Assembly (NCBI GenBank): GCA_947488345.1
Contig: CANKZQ010000001.1
Location: 1,191,501-1,255,500, forward strand
Reading direction: 5' to 3'
Length of the DNA: 64,000 nucleotides
DNA from: an uncultured Flavobacteriaceae bacterium
GTDB lineage: Bacteria; Bacteroidota; Bacteroidia; Flavobacteriales; Flavobacteriaceae
The position numbers and the translations under genes were made by a program. The first letter of the stretch is position 1, and each line of letters begins with the position of its first letter. Below are positions 36,369 to 46,208 of this stretch, one piece after another. Below the pieces are notes generated by a model that did not search any database, was not told the DNA's origin, and saw nothing but the letters and a program-made list of their open reading frames with translations.

Positions 36369-39182
36369 ATGAGTTACCATTTTAATGAAATAGAGGCCAA
36401 GTGGCAAAAATACTGGTCAGATAACCAAACGTTTAAAGTTGAAAATACGTCCGATAAACCTAAGTATTATGTCTTAGATATGTTTCCTTATCCGTCTGGC
36501 GCAGGGTTGCATGTTGGACATCCTCTCGGGTATATTGCGAGCGATATTTATGCACGCTATAAACGTCATAAAGGGTTTAACGTTATGCATCCGCAAGGGT
36601 ATGATAGTTTTGGCTTACCTGCAGAGCAGTATGCTATTCAAACGGGACAGCATCCAGCGGTAACCACAGCTGCCAATATTAAAACCTACAGACGCCAACT
36701 CGACCAATTAGGTTTCTCATTTGATTGGTCTCGCGAAGTTCGTACCTCAGACCCTAGTTACTATAAATGGACACAGTGGGTTTTCATACAACTGTTTAAC
36801 TCATGGTATAATAAGGATACTAACAAAGCTGAAGCTATTGCTGCACTAATTACCATTTTTGAAGGTGAAGGAAACAAGAATGTGAACGCTTCTGCGGATG
36901 ATGATATAGAAGTTTTTAATGCCAACGAATGGAAAAGCTTTACTGCCAAGAAACAACAAGAGATTCTCTTACAATATCGTTTGACTTTTTTATCGGAAAC
37001 CGAAGTGAATTGGGTACCAGCATTGGGTACAGTGCTGGCAAATGATGAAATCGTAAACGGTGTATCAGAACGCGGTGGCCACCCCGTAGTTCGAAAAAAA
37101 ATGAAGCAATGGAGCATGCGTATTTCAGCATACGCGCAACGTTTGTTAGATGGATTACATACGATCGATTGGCCACAACCTTTAAAGGATATTCAAACCA
37201 ACTGGATTGGTAGATCTGAAGGAGCCATGGTGTCTTTTGACGTTGACGGACACGATGCCAAAATTGAGGTCTTTACCACACGTCCCGACACTATTTTTGG
37301 GGTTAGTTTTATGACCATCGCACCAGAACATGAATTAGTATCGAAAATTACAACTGCTGAACAAAAAGATGCTATCAATACTTATGTAGATGCTACAGCA
37401 AAACGCAGTGAGCGTGATCGAATGGCCGATGTAAAAACCATCTCAGGAGCGTTTACTGGAGCCTATGCCATTCATCCCTTTTCGGGAAAAAAAGTACCCA
37501 TCTGGATTGGAGACTATGTCTTGGCAAGTTATGGTACTGGTGCCGTCATGGCGGTACCTTGTGGAGATCAACGTGATTATGATTTCGCCAAGCATTTTGA
37601 TATTGACATCCCCAATATTTTTAAAGATGTAGACATAAGTGAGGAAGCTTTTGCTGATAAAGGAAGTACCGTCATTACCAATTCTGACTTTCTCAATGAT
37701 TTACCCTACAAAAAAGCAATGAAAACCATTATCTATGAAATCGATAAACGTGGTGTAGGCTACGGAAAAGTAAACTATCGATTGCGTGATGCTGTCTTTA
37801 GTCGTCAACGTTATTGGGGAGAACCTTTTCCTATTTACTATGTTGACGGGATGCCCCAAACCATTGCCAAAGAACATTTACCTTTTGTATTGCCCGAAGT
37901 AGAGAAGTATTTACCTACCGAAGATGGCCAGCCACCGCTGGGGAATGCGGAGGTTTGGGCCTGGTGTACCGAATCAAATACAGTGGTTGAAAATTCGAAA
38001 ATAAATCATACCACCGTTTTTCCATTAGAATTAAATACGATGCCAGGTTGGGCCGGGAGTTCACAATATTTTAACCGTTATATGGACCCTCATAATGAGG
38101 AAGAAATATTTTCAAAAGAAGCGATCAACTATTGGCAAGATGTTGACCTCTATATTGGTGGTGTAGAACATGCGACAAGCCATTTATTATATGCCCGTTT
38201 TTGGCAGCAATTTATGTTTGATCAAGGGTTGGTACCACAACCGGAGTTCGCTAAAAAATTGATCAACCAAGGGATGATTACTGGGACGAGTGCTTTTGTT
38301 TACAGAGAAGAGAATACCAATAATGTAGTATCTAAAAACCTTATCCAAAATAAGAGTGTTCAACCCATTCATGCAGATGTTTCTCTAATTAATTCCTCCG
38401 ATGAATTAGACATCGAAGGAATTAAAAAATGGCGTCCAGAATTTAAGGATGCTGAATTTATATTAGAAAATGGCAAATACATTGTTGGACGTGAAGTCGA
38501 AAAAATGTCAAAGTCCAAATACAATGTTGTCAACCCAGATGCTATCTGTGAACAATATGGGACAGATAGTCTACGCTTATACGAAATGTTTTTGGGGCCG
38601 TTAGAGCAATCAAAGCCTTGGAATACTTCCGGTATTTCAGGAGTACATAGTTTTTTGAAGAAATTATGGAAGTTGTATCATGACGGAGATACATTCCGCG
38701 TAGGCGAAACCAAACCAACAACTGATAATTTAAAGACGCTACATAAAACTATTAAAAAAGTAGAAGAAGATATTGAGAACTTCTCGTTTAATACATCGGT
38801 CTCTACCTTTATGATTGCTGTCAATGAATTGACGGCTCAAAAATGTACGAGCAAAGAAATTCTCGAACCTTTATTGGTGCTAATTTCACCCTATGCTCCT
38901 CATATTGCCGAAGAGCTATGGAATAAATTAGGTCATGAAGATTCAATAGCCTTTGCTCCTTTTCCTATTTTTGACGCGTCTCATTTGGTAGAAAGTACAA
39001 AGAACTACCCGATTTCTTTTAATGGTAAAATGCGTTTTACAATGGAGCTCCCTTTAGATTTTAGTAAAGATCAAATTGAAGAAGCCGTGATGGCACATGA
39101 AAAAACAACGGCCCAATTACAAGGTAGAACGCCTAAAAAAGTGATTGTGGTGCCCGGAAAAATTGTAAATATTGTTGGCTAA
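36369..39182 (+). CDS. leuS: leucine--tRNA ligase
   Basis: DMFPYPSGAGLHVGHPLGYIASDIYARYKR; KMSKSKYNVVNPD. Confidence 0.97.
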   Translation: MSYHFNEIEAKWQKYWSDNQTFKVENTSDKPKYYVLDMFPYPSGAGLHVGHPLGYIASDIYARYKRHKGFNVMHPQGYDSFGLPAEQYAIQTGQHPAVTTAANIKTYRRQLDQLGFSFDWSREVRTSDPSYYKWTQWVFIQLFNSWYNKDTNKAEAIAALITIFEGEGNKNVNASADDDIEVFNANEWKSFTAKKQQEILLQYRLTFLSETEVNWVPALGTVLANDEIVNGVSERGGHPVVRKKMKQWSMRISAYAQRLLDGLHTIDWPQPLKDIQTNWIGRSEGAMVSFDVDGHDAKIEVFTTRPDTIFGVSFMTIAPEHELVSKITTAEQKDAINTYVDATAKRSERDRMADVKTISGAFTGAYAIHPFSGKKVPIWIGDYVLASYGTGAVMAVPCGDQRDYDFAKHFDIDIPNIFKDVDISEEAFADKGSTVITNSDFLNDLPYKKAMKTIIYEIDKRGVGYGKVNYRLRDAVFSRQRYWGEPFPIYYVDGMPQTIAKEHLPFVLPEVEKYLPTEDGQPPLGNAEVWAWCTESNTVVENSKINHTTVFPLELNTMPGWAGSSQYFNRYMDPHNEEEIFSKEAINYWQDVDLYIGGVEHATSHLLYARFWQQFMFDQGLVPQPEFAKKLINQGMITGTSAFVYREENTNNVVSKNLIQNKSVQPIHADVSLINSSDELDIEGIKKWRPEFKDAEFILENGKYIVGREVEKMSKSKYNVVNPDAICEQYGTDSLRLYEMFLGPLEQSKPWNTSGISGVHSFLKKLWKLYHDGDTFRVGETKPTTDNLKTLHKTIKKVEEDIENFSFNTSVSTFMIAVNELTAQKCTSKEILEPLLVLISPYAPHIAEELWNKLGHEDSIAFAPFPIFDASHLVESTKNYPISFNGKMRFTMELPLDFSKDQIEEAVMAHEKTTAQLQGRTPKKVIVVPGKIVNIVG

Positions 39183-39436
39183 TGGATATCTATGAAATTT
39201 TAGGCTTGGTGGCAGCTTTTTTGACTACGGCTGCTTTTATACCTCAAGTGTATAAAACTTGGAAAACCAAATCGGTTGAAGATATCTCTTTGACGATGTA
39301 CTCCGTTCTTTTTATCGGATTGATGTTGTGGCTTACTTATGGAATTTCCTTAAATAGTCTACCCATTATCATTGCGAATTCTGTAACAGGAATCTTAGTT
39401 TTAATGGTCATTTTTTTCAAATTTAGATATAAATAG
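39182..39436 (+). CDS. SemiSWEET-type PQ-loop sugar transporter
   Basis: 84 aa, AAFIPQVYKTWKTKSVEDISLTMY PQ-loop, three TM segments; TAATG overlap with leuS. Confidence 0.88.
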   Translation: MDIYEILGLVAAFLTTAAFIPQVYKTWKTKSVEDISLTMYSVLFIGLMLWLTYGISLNSLPIIIANSVTGILVLMVIFFKFRYK

Positions 39437-39462
39437 ATTTTAGCTATCTTTGAGTAAAACAA

Positions 39463-40395
39463 ATGCTTATGAAAAAAATCAACTTTTTTATTGCTATAAT
39501 AATCCTTTTTTTGAGTATTCAACTCTTGAGCGCTCAAGAACTGTATGTTGGTGATAATGGTGAGTTCTATTTAAAAAAAGACCTTCCTTTTACGACCAGT
39601 AATACAGTGGTTACCGTGACCTCTTTAGGCGTCTTCTCACTTGAAGCTGGTAATACATGGGGATCAATAGTAGAATTCGTAAACGGTGGTGTTCTTGCCT
39701 ACGGAGATGGAGTCACCATATTACCAACAGGTAACAATAGCGTCTATGCGCCTGTTACCGCCGATCATACCGGAGACATTTTTGCTTCTTATATAAATGG
39801 AGCCCCAACTTCAGGAACCAATGGCACTAATGTAAATGCTGTTTCTGACGTTGAATATTGGGACCTTACAGGAAATGCCATTATTACATTACCTTGGAAT
39901 ACCAGTAGTAATATTACTGATCTCGTCAATAATAATGGTGGTGTTCTCAATGCTGTGACCATTGTTGGTTTTGATAGTGGTGAATGGAATTTAGTCAGTG
40001 CCTCACAAACGAGCACGGTTACTGGAGATCTTACGAACGGAGCTGTTACAAGTGACGCAAGTAATGAAGTGCTGTTAAATGATTTTGGTCAATTCACCTT
40101 TGGTATTGATAATCAAATTGTATTGAGTACTGATGATCCTTTTACTATTACAGGAATAAACATATTATCCAATCCTATTAAACCTACTGACAACATTCGT
40201 TTTTCTTCTGGAATTAGTGAGAATTTAGATGTTACTATCTACGATACTACAGGTAAAAAATTACGCTATTATGATGATATAAATACCCTTAGCGGGATTG
40301 GGACAATGCCAAGAACGACATTAACTAGTGGAATTTATTTTTTAAAATTTCAGCACGAAGGTAAACAAGTTGTAAAAAAAATAATCTTAGAATAA
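39463..40395 (+). CDS. T9SS type A sorting-domain secreted protein
   Basis: Signal peptide and C-terminal VTIYDTTGKKL...LTSGIYFLKFQHEGKQVVKKIILE. Confidence 0.85.
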   Translation: MLMKKINFFIAIIILFLSIQLLSAQELYVGDNGEFYLKKDLPFTTSNTVVTVTSLGVFSLEAGNTWGSIVEFVNGGVLAYGDGVTILPTGNNSVYAPVTADHTGDIFASYINGAPTSGTNGTNVNAVSDVEYWDLTGNAIITLPWNTSSNITDLVNNNGGVLNAVTIVGFDSGEWNLVSASQTSTVTGDLTNGAVTSDASNEVLLNDFGQFTFGIDNQIVLSTDDPFTITGINILSNPIKPTDNIRFSSGISENLDVTIYDTTGKKLRYYDDINTLSGIGTMPRTTLTSGIYFLKFQHEGKQVVKKIILE

Positions 40396-40406
40396 ATAAT
40401 TACGTT

Positions 40407-41489
40407 ATGAAATCAAAAATATATTTAATCCTATTAATGTGTGCAGTTAGTTTCTCAGGCTTTGCACAAATAGGAATTGGGACGACATCACCAGATGCTT
40501 CTGCAGTGTTAGATATGACCTCTACCACACAAGGTGTACTAATCCCAAGAATGACAACTACCCAAAGAGAAGCTATTACAACACCGGCTATTGGTTTACA
40601 GGTGTACGACACTGATACATCTTCTATTTGGTCTTACAATGGAGCTTCATGGGTGAATGGTACTGGCGGCCCAGGAAAATTTATCGATGGTGCCTCATCT
40701 GATATCGCTTTTTATGACGGAAGAGTTGGTATTGGACGAAATAACTTTGCGGATGTCCATAAATTATGGGTCGAAGGCTCGAAAAGTACCGACGGAGTTA
40801 ATACTCCGGTTAGGGTAAATGCCGATTATACAGGTACTGGTACAAATGCGTCCACTACCGCGATTGCCGCGATTGCAAGTAACGTAAATGGAGGTACTTC
40901 GAATTTTATGCTTGCCAACCAAGGAATTGTAAACAATAGTGCCGCCGGAACAACGGCATTTGGTGTTAGTTCATGGCAAAGAATAGAAAATCTAGGTGCT
41001 ATGACTGATGCTTCTGGTTTACTTTCTCAAGTAAATAATTTTGGGAATATTACAAGAGCCTACAGTCAAAATGTAAGTGTATATAATGACGATGTAAGCA
41101 ATGTCATAGATGATGCACGAGCAAGTTTTTTGTTTTTATCTAATTTCGGTACAATGAATCAAGCGCACGGTCTTTACATAGATTACTTTACGTTTGCTGC
41201 AGCTTCGGTGACAGATAGTTATGCAATCTATATTAGTGATAGCTTTAATCAAGGAACAAATGACAATTTTGCCATCTATTCTGCTTCTGATGCAGATACT
41301 TATTTAGAAGGAAATGTGGGGGTTGGAGTATCAGCACCTCAGCAAAAGGTGCATATTAGCGGAGCCATGCGTCTAGAGCCGCAAGCCACAGCACCGGCTG
41401 GAGCTTTAGGTGATTTATATGCTGGTACTGATGGAAATTTATATTTTCATAATGGTACCGATTGGCAGCAAGTATCATTAGTACCATAA
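40407..41489 (+). CDS. secreted repetitive/adhesin-like protein of Bacteroidota type
   Basis: QIGIGTTSPDASAVLDMTSTTQGVLIPRMTTTQREAIT; GTDGNLYFHNGTDWQQV. Confidence 0.7.
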   Translation: MKSKIYLILLMCAVSFSGFAQIGIGTTSPDASAVLDMTSTTQGVLIPRMTTTQREAITTPAIGLQVYDTDTSSIWSYNGASWVNGTGGPGKFIDGASSDIAFYDGRVGIGRNNFADVHKLWVEGSKSTDGVNTPVRVNADYTGTGTNASTTAIAAIASNVNGGTSNFMLANQGIVNNSAAGTTAFGVSSWQRIENLGAMTDASGLLSQVNNFGNITRAYSQNVSVYNDDVSNVIDDARASFLFLSNFGTMNQAHGLYIDYFTFAAASVTDSYAIYISDSFNQGTNDNFAIYSASDADTYLEGNVGVGVSAPQQKVHISGAMRLEPQATAPAGALGDLYAGTDGNLYFHNGTDWQQVSLVP

Positions 41490-41541
41490 AAAAAGGAACG
41501 TATATTTTTTAAAAAATACCGTGATACTCGTAAAAAGTTTT

Positions 41542-41549
41542 TACATTTG
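41542..41549 (+). promoter_or_regulatory. candidate -7 element TACATTTG of the trp operon
   Basis: Matches TAnnTTTG, 20 nt before the leader ATG. Confidence 0.55.
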
Positions 41550-41568
41550 TACTATAATAAAACAAAAC

Positions 41569-41631
41569 ATGAACACACAATTAAATACTACTTGGTGGTG
41601 GAACTCTCGAAAAGCAACATTCGTGAACTAG
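41569..41631 (+). CDS. trpL: trp operon leader peptide MNTQLNTTWWWNSRKATFVN
   Basis: 20-codon ORF with three consecutive TGG codons (41593-41601), followed by a terminator and trpE. Confidence 0.85.
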   Translation: MNTQLNTTWWWNSRKATFVN

Positions 41632-41658
41632 ACCTATAGTATATTTAACTATCAATAT

Positions 41659-41690
41659 AAAGGCTTGTCATTCACGACAAGCCTTTTTCT
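41659..41690 (+). terminator. trp attenuator terminator
   Basis: AAAGGCTTGTC-ATTCAC-GACAAGCCTTTTTCT, perfect 11-bp stem with U-tract. Confidence 0.88.
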
Positions 41691-41740
41691 TTGTCCTAAA
41701 TCGGACCTTGAAAAAAGATATTGAACTAAATTTACCCGAA

Positions 41741-43144
41741 ATGAAGACGTATAAATTACAGACATACTCAAAAAAAATCATTGCAGATATTATTACTCCT
41801 GTAAGTATATATCTGAAAATTCGAGATAAGTTTCCGAATAGTATCCTATTAGAAAGTAGCGATTATCATGCCAATGACAATAACTTTTCATACATCTGTT
41901 TCAATCCTATTGCCTCAATTAAGGTGCAAAATGATTGTATAGAGCAGAAATTTCCCGATGGAAATACAACTCAGGAAACAATTTCTGAAGCCACAGGTGT
42001 ACCAGAAAAAATTCATGCCTTTTCGCAACGCTTTAAATCCGACAAAAACAACGATTTTAAGTTTATCAATAATGGGATATTCGGATATACGGCATATGAT
42101 GCCGTTCGTTATTTCGAGGATATAGAAATTTCGAAAAAAGAAAACTCATTAGAAATTCCTGACATGTACTATGCGGTGTACCAAAACGTTATTGCCATCA
42201 ATCATTTTAAAAATGTGGCCTACATTTTTTCGCATTGTTATGACTCTCAAAATAATGTTGATGAGATTCATCAACTTATTAAGGCAAAGAACTTTGCCGC
42301 CTATACGTTTTCAACAGACGGTGAAATTTCTTCCAATTTAACCGACGAAGAGTACAAAGAACATGTAGATCTAGCAAAAAAGCACTGTGCAAGGGGTGAT
42401 GTGTTTCAATTAGTACTGTCAAAAAAATTCTCCCAACGCTTTAAAGGAGATGAATTTAATGTTTATCGTGCGTTGAGAACAATAAACCCTTCACCGTACC
42501 TTTTTTATTTCGATTACGGAAATTTCAAGATTTTCGGTAGCTCACCTGAAGCACAATTAGTGGTGAGTAATGGGCAAGCAGAAATACATCCTATCGCTGG
42601 GACTTTTAAGCGAACTGGTAACGACGAACAAGATGCTGAATTGGCAAAACAATTGGCTATCGATGAAAAGGAAAATGCCGAACATGTAATGCTCGTAGAT
42701 TTAGCACGAAATGATTTGAGTAGACATGGCAGCGAGGTACAAGTAGAAACGTATCGCGAAGTCCAATTCTTCTCACATGTTATTCATTTGGTAAGTAAAG
42801 TGGTTGGCAAAAAACATAAAAACACCTCCACCATGCAAGTGGTAGCCGATACGTTTCCAGCAGGTACTTTAAGCGGCGCTCCTAAACATCGAGCCATGCA
42901 ACTCATTGAAAAATATGAAAAAACTAGTCGTGCTTTTTATGGCGGGGCGATTGGGTTTATGGATTTCGATGGTAATTTTAACCATGCCATTATGATACGT
43001 ACGTTTTTAAGTAAAGATCATGAATTACATTGGCAGGCAGGAGCGGGATTGGTTTCTAAATCGAACCCTGAACATGAACTACAAGAAGTATATAATAAAT
43101 TAGGTGCATTGACGAATGCATTAACAACAGCAGAACGGATATGA
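41741..43144 (+). CDS. trpE: anthranilate synthase component I
   Basis: LLESSDYH; FGSSPEAQLVV; HPIAGTFKRTG; ATG at 41741 preferred over TTG at 41708. Confidence 0.95.
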   Translation: MKTYKLQTYSKKIIADIITPVSIYLKIRDKFPNSILLESSDYHANDNNFSYICFNPIASIKVQNDCIEQKFPDGNTTQETISEATGVPEKIHAFSQRFKSDKNNDFKFINNGIFGYTAYDAVRYFEDIEISKKENSLEIPDMYYAVYQNVIAINHFKNVAYIFSHCYDSQNNVDEIHQLIKAKNFAAYTFSTDGEISSNLTDEEYKEHVDLAKKHCARGDVFQLVLSKKFSQRFKGDEFNVYRALRTINPSPYLFYFDYGNFKIFGSSPEAQLVVSNGQAEIHPIAGTFKRTGNDEQDAELAKQLAIDEKENAEHVMLVDLARNDLSRHGSEVQVETYREVQFFSHVIHLVSKVVGKKHKNTSTMQVVADTFPAGTLSGAPKHRAMQLIEKYEKTSRAFYGGAIGFMDFDGNFNHAIMIRTFLSKDHELHWQAGAGLVSKSNPEHELQEVYNKLGALTNALTTAERI

Positions 43145-43707
43145 AAAAAATATTAGTTATCGATAATTATGACAGTTTCACCTATAATCTGGTGCATTAC
43201 TTAGAAGATCTTGGCTGTGATGTTACGGTTAAAAGAAATGATCAATTAACCATAAATGAGGCCGCAGATTATCATAAAATTCTATTATCTCCGGGTCCTG
43301 GTATTCCAGATGAGGCTGGTTTGTTAAAAGAAATCATTTCTACATATGCTCCAACAAAAAGTATCTTAGGTGTTTGCTTGGGACAGCAAGCCATTGGAGA
43401 AGTATTTGGAGGTAGTATTGTAAATTTAGATAGTGTATATCATGGGGTAGCAACAGATGTCACCATCTCGGTAAATGATGAACCTTTATTCAAAGGTTTA
43501 GAAAAAACGATAAAAGTAGGACGTTATCATTCTTGGGTAGTGTCGAACGTATTGCCCGATGAATTAGAGGCAACATCGTTTGATGAAAACGGGCAAATAA
43601 TGTCGTTACGTCATAAAGAATACGATGTGAAAGGCGTACAGTACCACCCTGAATCTGTTTTGACGCCAAATGGAAAACAAATCTTAGAAAACTGGATAAA
43701 TTCGTAA
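43141..43707 (+). CDS. trpG: anthranilate synthase component II (glutamine amidotransferase)
   Basis: IDNYDSFTYNLVHYLEDLG; LLSPGPGIP; GVCLGQQAIGE; GVQYHPES. Confidence 0.95.
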   Translation: MKKILVIDNYDSFTYNLVHYLEDLGCDVTVKRNDQLTINEAADYHKILLSPGPGIPDEAGLLKEIISTYAPTKSILGVCLGQQAIGEVFGGSIVNLDSVYHGVATDVTISVNDEPLFKGLEKTIKVGRYHSWVVSNVLPDELEATSFDENGQIMSLRHKEYDVKGVQYHPESVLTPNGKQILENWINS

Positions 43708-43712
43708 CGCAG

Positions 43713-43736
43713 TGCTGAACTTGTTTTAGCATCTCA
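43713..43736. repeat. short palindromic intergenic element (TGCTGAACTTGTTTTAGCATCTCA)
   Basis: TGCTGAA/TTTAGCA hairpin resembling a repeat family common in flavobacterial intergenic regions; copy number not checked. Confidence 0.5.
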
Positions 43737-43747
43737 TTAAAATAACA

Positions 43748-44743
43748 ATGAAAAAATTATTAAACAGATTAATTAATCACGAGACTATCTCAAAGGAAGA
43801 GGCAAGAAATGCACTTGTCAATATCTCAAATGGTGCTTATAACCAAAGTCAAATTGCTTCTTTTCTCACCGTTTATATGATGAGAAGTATCACCGTAGAT
43901 GAATTAGAAGGCTTTAGAAATGCGCTATTAGAACTATGTCATGCTGTAGATTTTTCTCAGTACAATTCAATCGATTTATGTGGAACGGGTGGAGACGGAA
44001 AAAATACCTTCAACATCTCTACCTTATCTTCTTTTGTGGCCGCCGGAGCGGGCATAAAAGTTACGAAGCATGGTAATTATGGTGTGTCTTCGGTCTCTGG
44101 ATCTAGCAATGTATTAGAACATTTAGGTGTGAAATTTAGTAATGATAAAGGATTTTTAGAAAAGTGCCTGCATGACGCTGGTATATGCATTTTGCACGCG
44201 CCTTTATTTCACCCTGCGATGAAAAATGTGGCTCCGATTCGAAGAGAACTCGGTGTGAAAACGTTCTTCAACATGTTAGGGCCTATGGTAAATCCAGCAT
44301 TTCCAAAAAATCAACTCGTTGGCGTTTTTAATTTAGAACTGGCAAGAATTTATGGATACCTATATCAAAACACTGATAAGAATTTTAGTATCCTACATGC
44401 CTTAGATGGTTATGATGAAATTTCTTTAACAGGTAATACGAAAGTCATTTCGAATCAACACGAAATGATGCTTTCACCTAATGATTTTGGTGTAGATCGT
44501 ATTGATCAAGATGCCATTTTTGGAGGAGACACCGTAAAAGAAGCAGCACAAATATTTATGAAAGTTATTACTGGAAAAGGAACTGAAGCTCAAAATAATG
44601 TGGTATCGGCTAATGCCGGAATGGCGATTGCCACTGTCAATAGTTTAACTCCAAAGGCAGGTTTTGAATTGGCCAAAGAGTCTTTGCTGAGCGGTAAGGG
44701 TTTAATTGCGTTGAATAAACTACAAGCACTCAGCAAGTCATGA
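43748..44743 (+). CDS. trpD: anthranilate phosphoribosyltransferase
   Basis: DLCGTGGDGKNTFNISTLSSFVAAGAGIKVTKHGNYGVSS. Confidence 0.96.
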   Translation: MKKLLNRLINHETISKEEARNALVNISNGAYNQSQIASFLTVYMMRSITVDELEGFRNALLELCHAVDFSQYNSIDLCGTGGDGKNTFNISTLSSFVAAGAGIKVTKHGNYGVSSVSGSSNVLEHLGVKFSNDKGFLEKCLHDAGICILHAPLFHPAMKNVAPIRRELGVKTFFNMLGPMVNPAFPKNQLVGVFNLELARIYGYLYQNTDKNFSILHALDGYDEISLTGNTKVISNQHEMMLSPNDFGVDRIDQDAIFGGDTVKEAAQIFMKVITGKGTEAQNNVVSANAGMAIATVNSLTPKAGFELAKESLLSGKGLIALNKLQALSKS

Positions 44744-45525
44744 ATATTTTAGAACACATAGTGGCCGATAAACGAAAGGAAGTCAGCTTAAAAAAAGGAT
44801 TGATTCCAATCTCCCAATTAGAGAAATCTGTACTCTTTAATCGAGTTACGGTTTCGCTAGCTCATCGATTGAGAAATAGTGACACGGGTATTATTGCAGA
44901 ACACAAACGCCGCTCTCCCTCAAGAGCTGTCATCAATCAAAGTCTAAATGTACAAGATGTTGCTAAGGGCTATGAAGATGCGGGGGTATGCGGTATGTCA
45001 GTATTGACTGATGGAAAATACTTTGGAGGTTCATTAGATGATGTTTTATTAGCGAGAGCAAGTTGTAGTTTACCCATTTTACGGAAAGAGTTTATCATCG
45101 ATGAATATCAATTAATAGAGGCAAAATCTCATGGAGCAGATGTGATTTTATTAATCGCAGCTATTTTAACCAAAGAAGAGATCAAACAATTTTCGCGGTT
45201 GGCAAAAAGTCTAAAATTAGATGTACTGTTAGAAGTTCATAACGAGGATGAATTACAAAAATCTATCATGCCAAGTCTAGACATGATCGGTGTTAATAAC
45301 CGCAATCTGAAAACGTTTGATGTGAGTCTGGCGACTAGTAAAGTACTGAGTGAGCAAATTCCTAATGACTTTGTAAAAGTATCAGAAAGTGGTATCAGTT
45401 CGATTCAAGCTATTCAAGAATTAAAGCCATATGGCTACGAGGGTTTTCTAATTGGTGAGAATTTTATGAAAACAGAAAATGCAGGTGTAAGCGCAGCCCA
45501 ATTCATTAAAGATTTAGAAGTATGA
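44740..45525 (+). CDS. trpC: indole-3-glycerol phosphate synthase
   Basis: IIAEHKRRSPSRAVI; LRKEFIIDEYQL; IGVNNRNLKTF; VSESGI. Confidence 0.95.
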   Translation: MNILEHIVADKRKEVSLKKGLIPISQLEKSVLFNRVTVSLAHRLRNSDTGIIAEHKRRSPSRAVINQSLNVQDVAKGYEDAGVCGMSVLTDGKYFGGSLDDVLLARASCSLPILRKEFIIDEYQLIEAKSHGADVILLIAAILTKEEIKQFSRLAKSLKLDVLLEVHNEDELQKSIMPSLDMIGVNNRNLKTFDVSLATSKVLSEQIPNDFVKVSESGISSIQAIQELKPYGYEGFLIGENFMKTENAGVSAAQFIKDLEV

Positions 45526-46208
45526 AACTCAAGGTCTGTGGAATGAAATATCAAGAAAATATTGCAGCCGTCGCAGCGTTGCAACCCGATTATTTGGGCT
45601 TTATTTTCTATGAAAAGTCAGCTCGTTTTGTACAATCAACTACTCCAACGGTTTCAAAAAGTATAAAAAAAACGGGGGTTTTTGTCAATGCATCATTGGC
45701 ATATATTGTTGATCAAATAAAAACACATAATTTGCAGGCAGTGCAGTTACATGGTCATGAAACTCCCGAGTATTGTAAAGAATTAAAATTAAGTTGTGAT
45801 TCTGCACTTGATGCAAAATCCAGCACTAAGAATGATGAGATCCTGAATCACGTTGAGGATGTCAGAAATATAGAAATTATCAAGGTTTTTTCGATCAAAA
45901 ATACCATTGATTTTAATGTTTTAGCAGCCTATGAATCTGTTTGTGATTATTATTTATTTGATACAAAAGGAGAACTTCCTGGAGGGAATGGAGTTGTATT
46001 TAATTGGAATGTCTTACAAGAGTATCCATCGACAAAACCTTATTTTTTAAGTGGCGGAATTGGATTAGATAAACTAGAAAATATTGAAAAATTTAAAAAC
46101 AGTGAAGTTTCGAAATACTGCTACGCCATTGATGTAAACAGCAAATTTGAAGTCGAAGCTGGATTAAAAGATATAGAGAAATTAAAAGAATTTAAATCTC
46201 AGTTATGA
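45522..46208 (+). CDS. trpF: phosphoribosylanthranilate isomerase
   Basis: KVCGMKYQENIAAVAALQPDYLGFIFYEKSARFV; LSGGIG. Confidence 0.94.
   Translation: MKLKVCGMKYQENIAAVAALQPDYLGFIFYEKSARFVQSTTPTVSKSIKKTGVFVNASLAYIVDQIKTHNLQAVQLHGHETPEYCKELKLSCDSALDAKSSTKNDEILNHVEDVRNIEIIKVFSIKNTIDFNVLAAYESVCDYYLFDTKGELPGGNGVVFNWNVLQEYPSTKPYFLSGGIGLDKLENIEKFKNSEVSKYCYAIDVNSKFEVEAGLKDIEKLKEFKSQL

Noticed and set aside
36361-36372. Minimal uORF ATG-TCC-GAA-TGA overlapping the leuS start codon
   Set aside because: Three codons, arises easily by chance, no leucine codons; not enough to claim regulation.
41708-41740. Upstream TTG start for trpE
   Set aside because: ATG at 41741 (MKTYKLQTYSKKI) fits the usual TrpE N-terminus better.
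43490-43732. 80-aa minus ORF beginning MLKQVQHCV
   Set aside because: Overlaps trpG and derives its start from the intergenic palindromic repeat; a known kind of spurious ORF.
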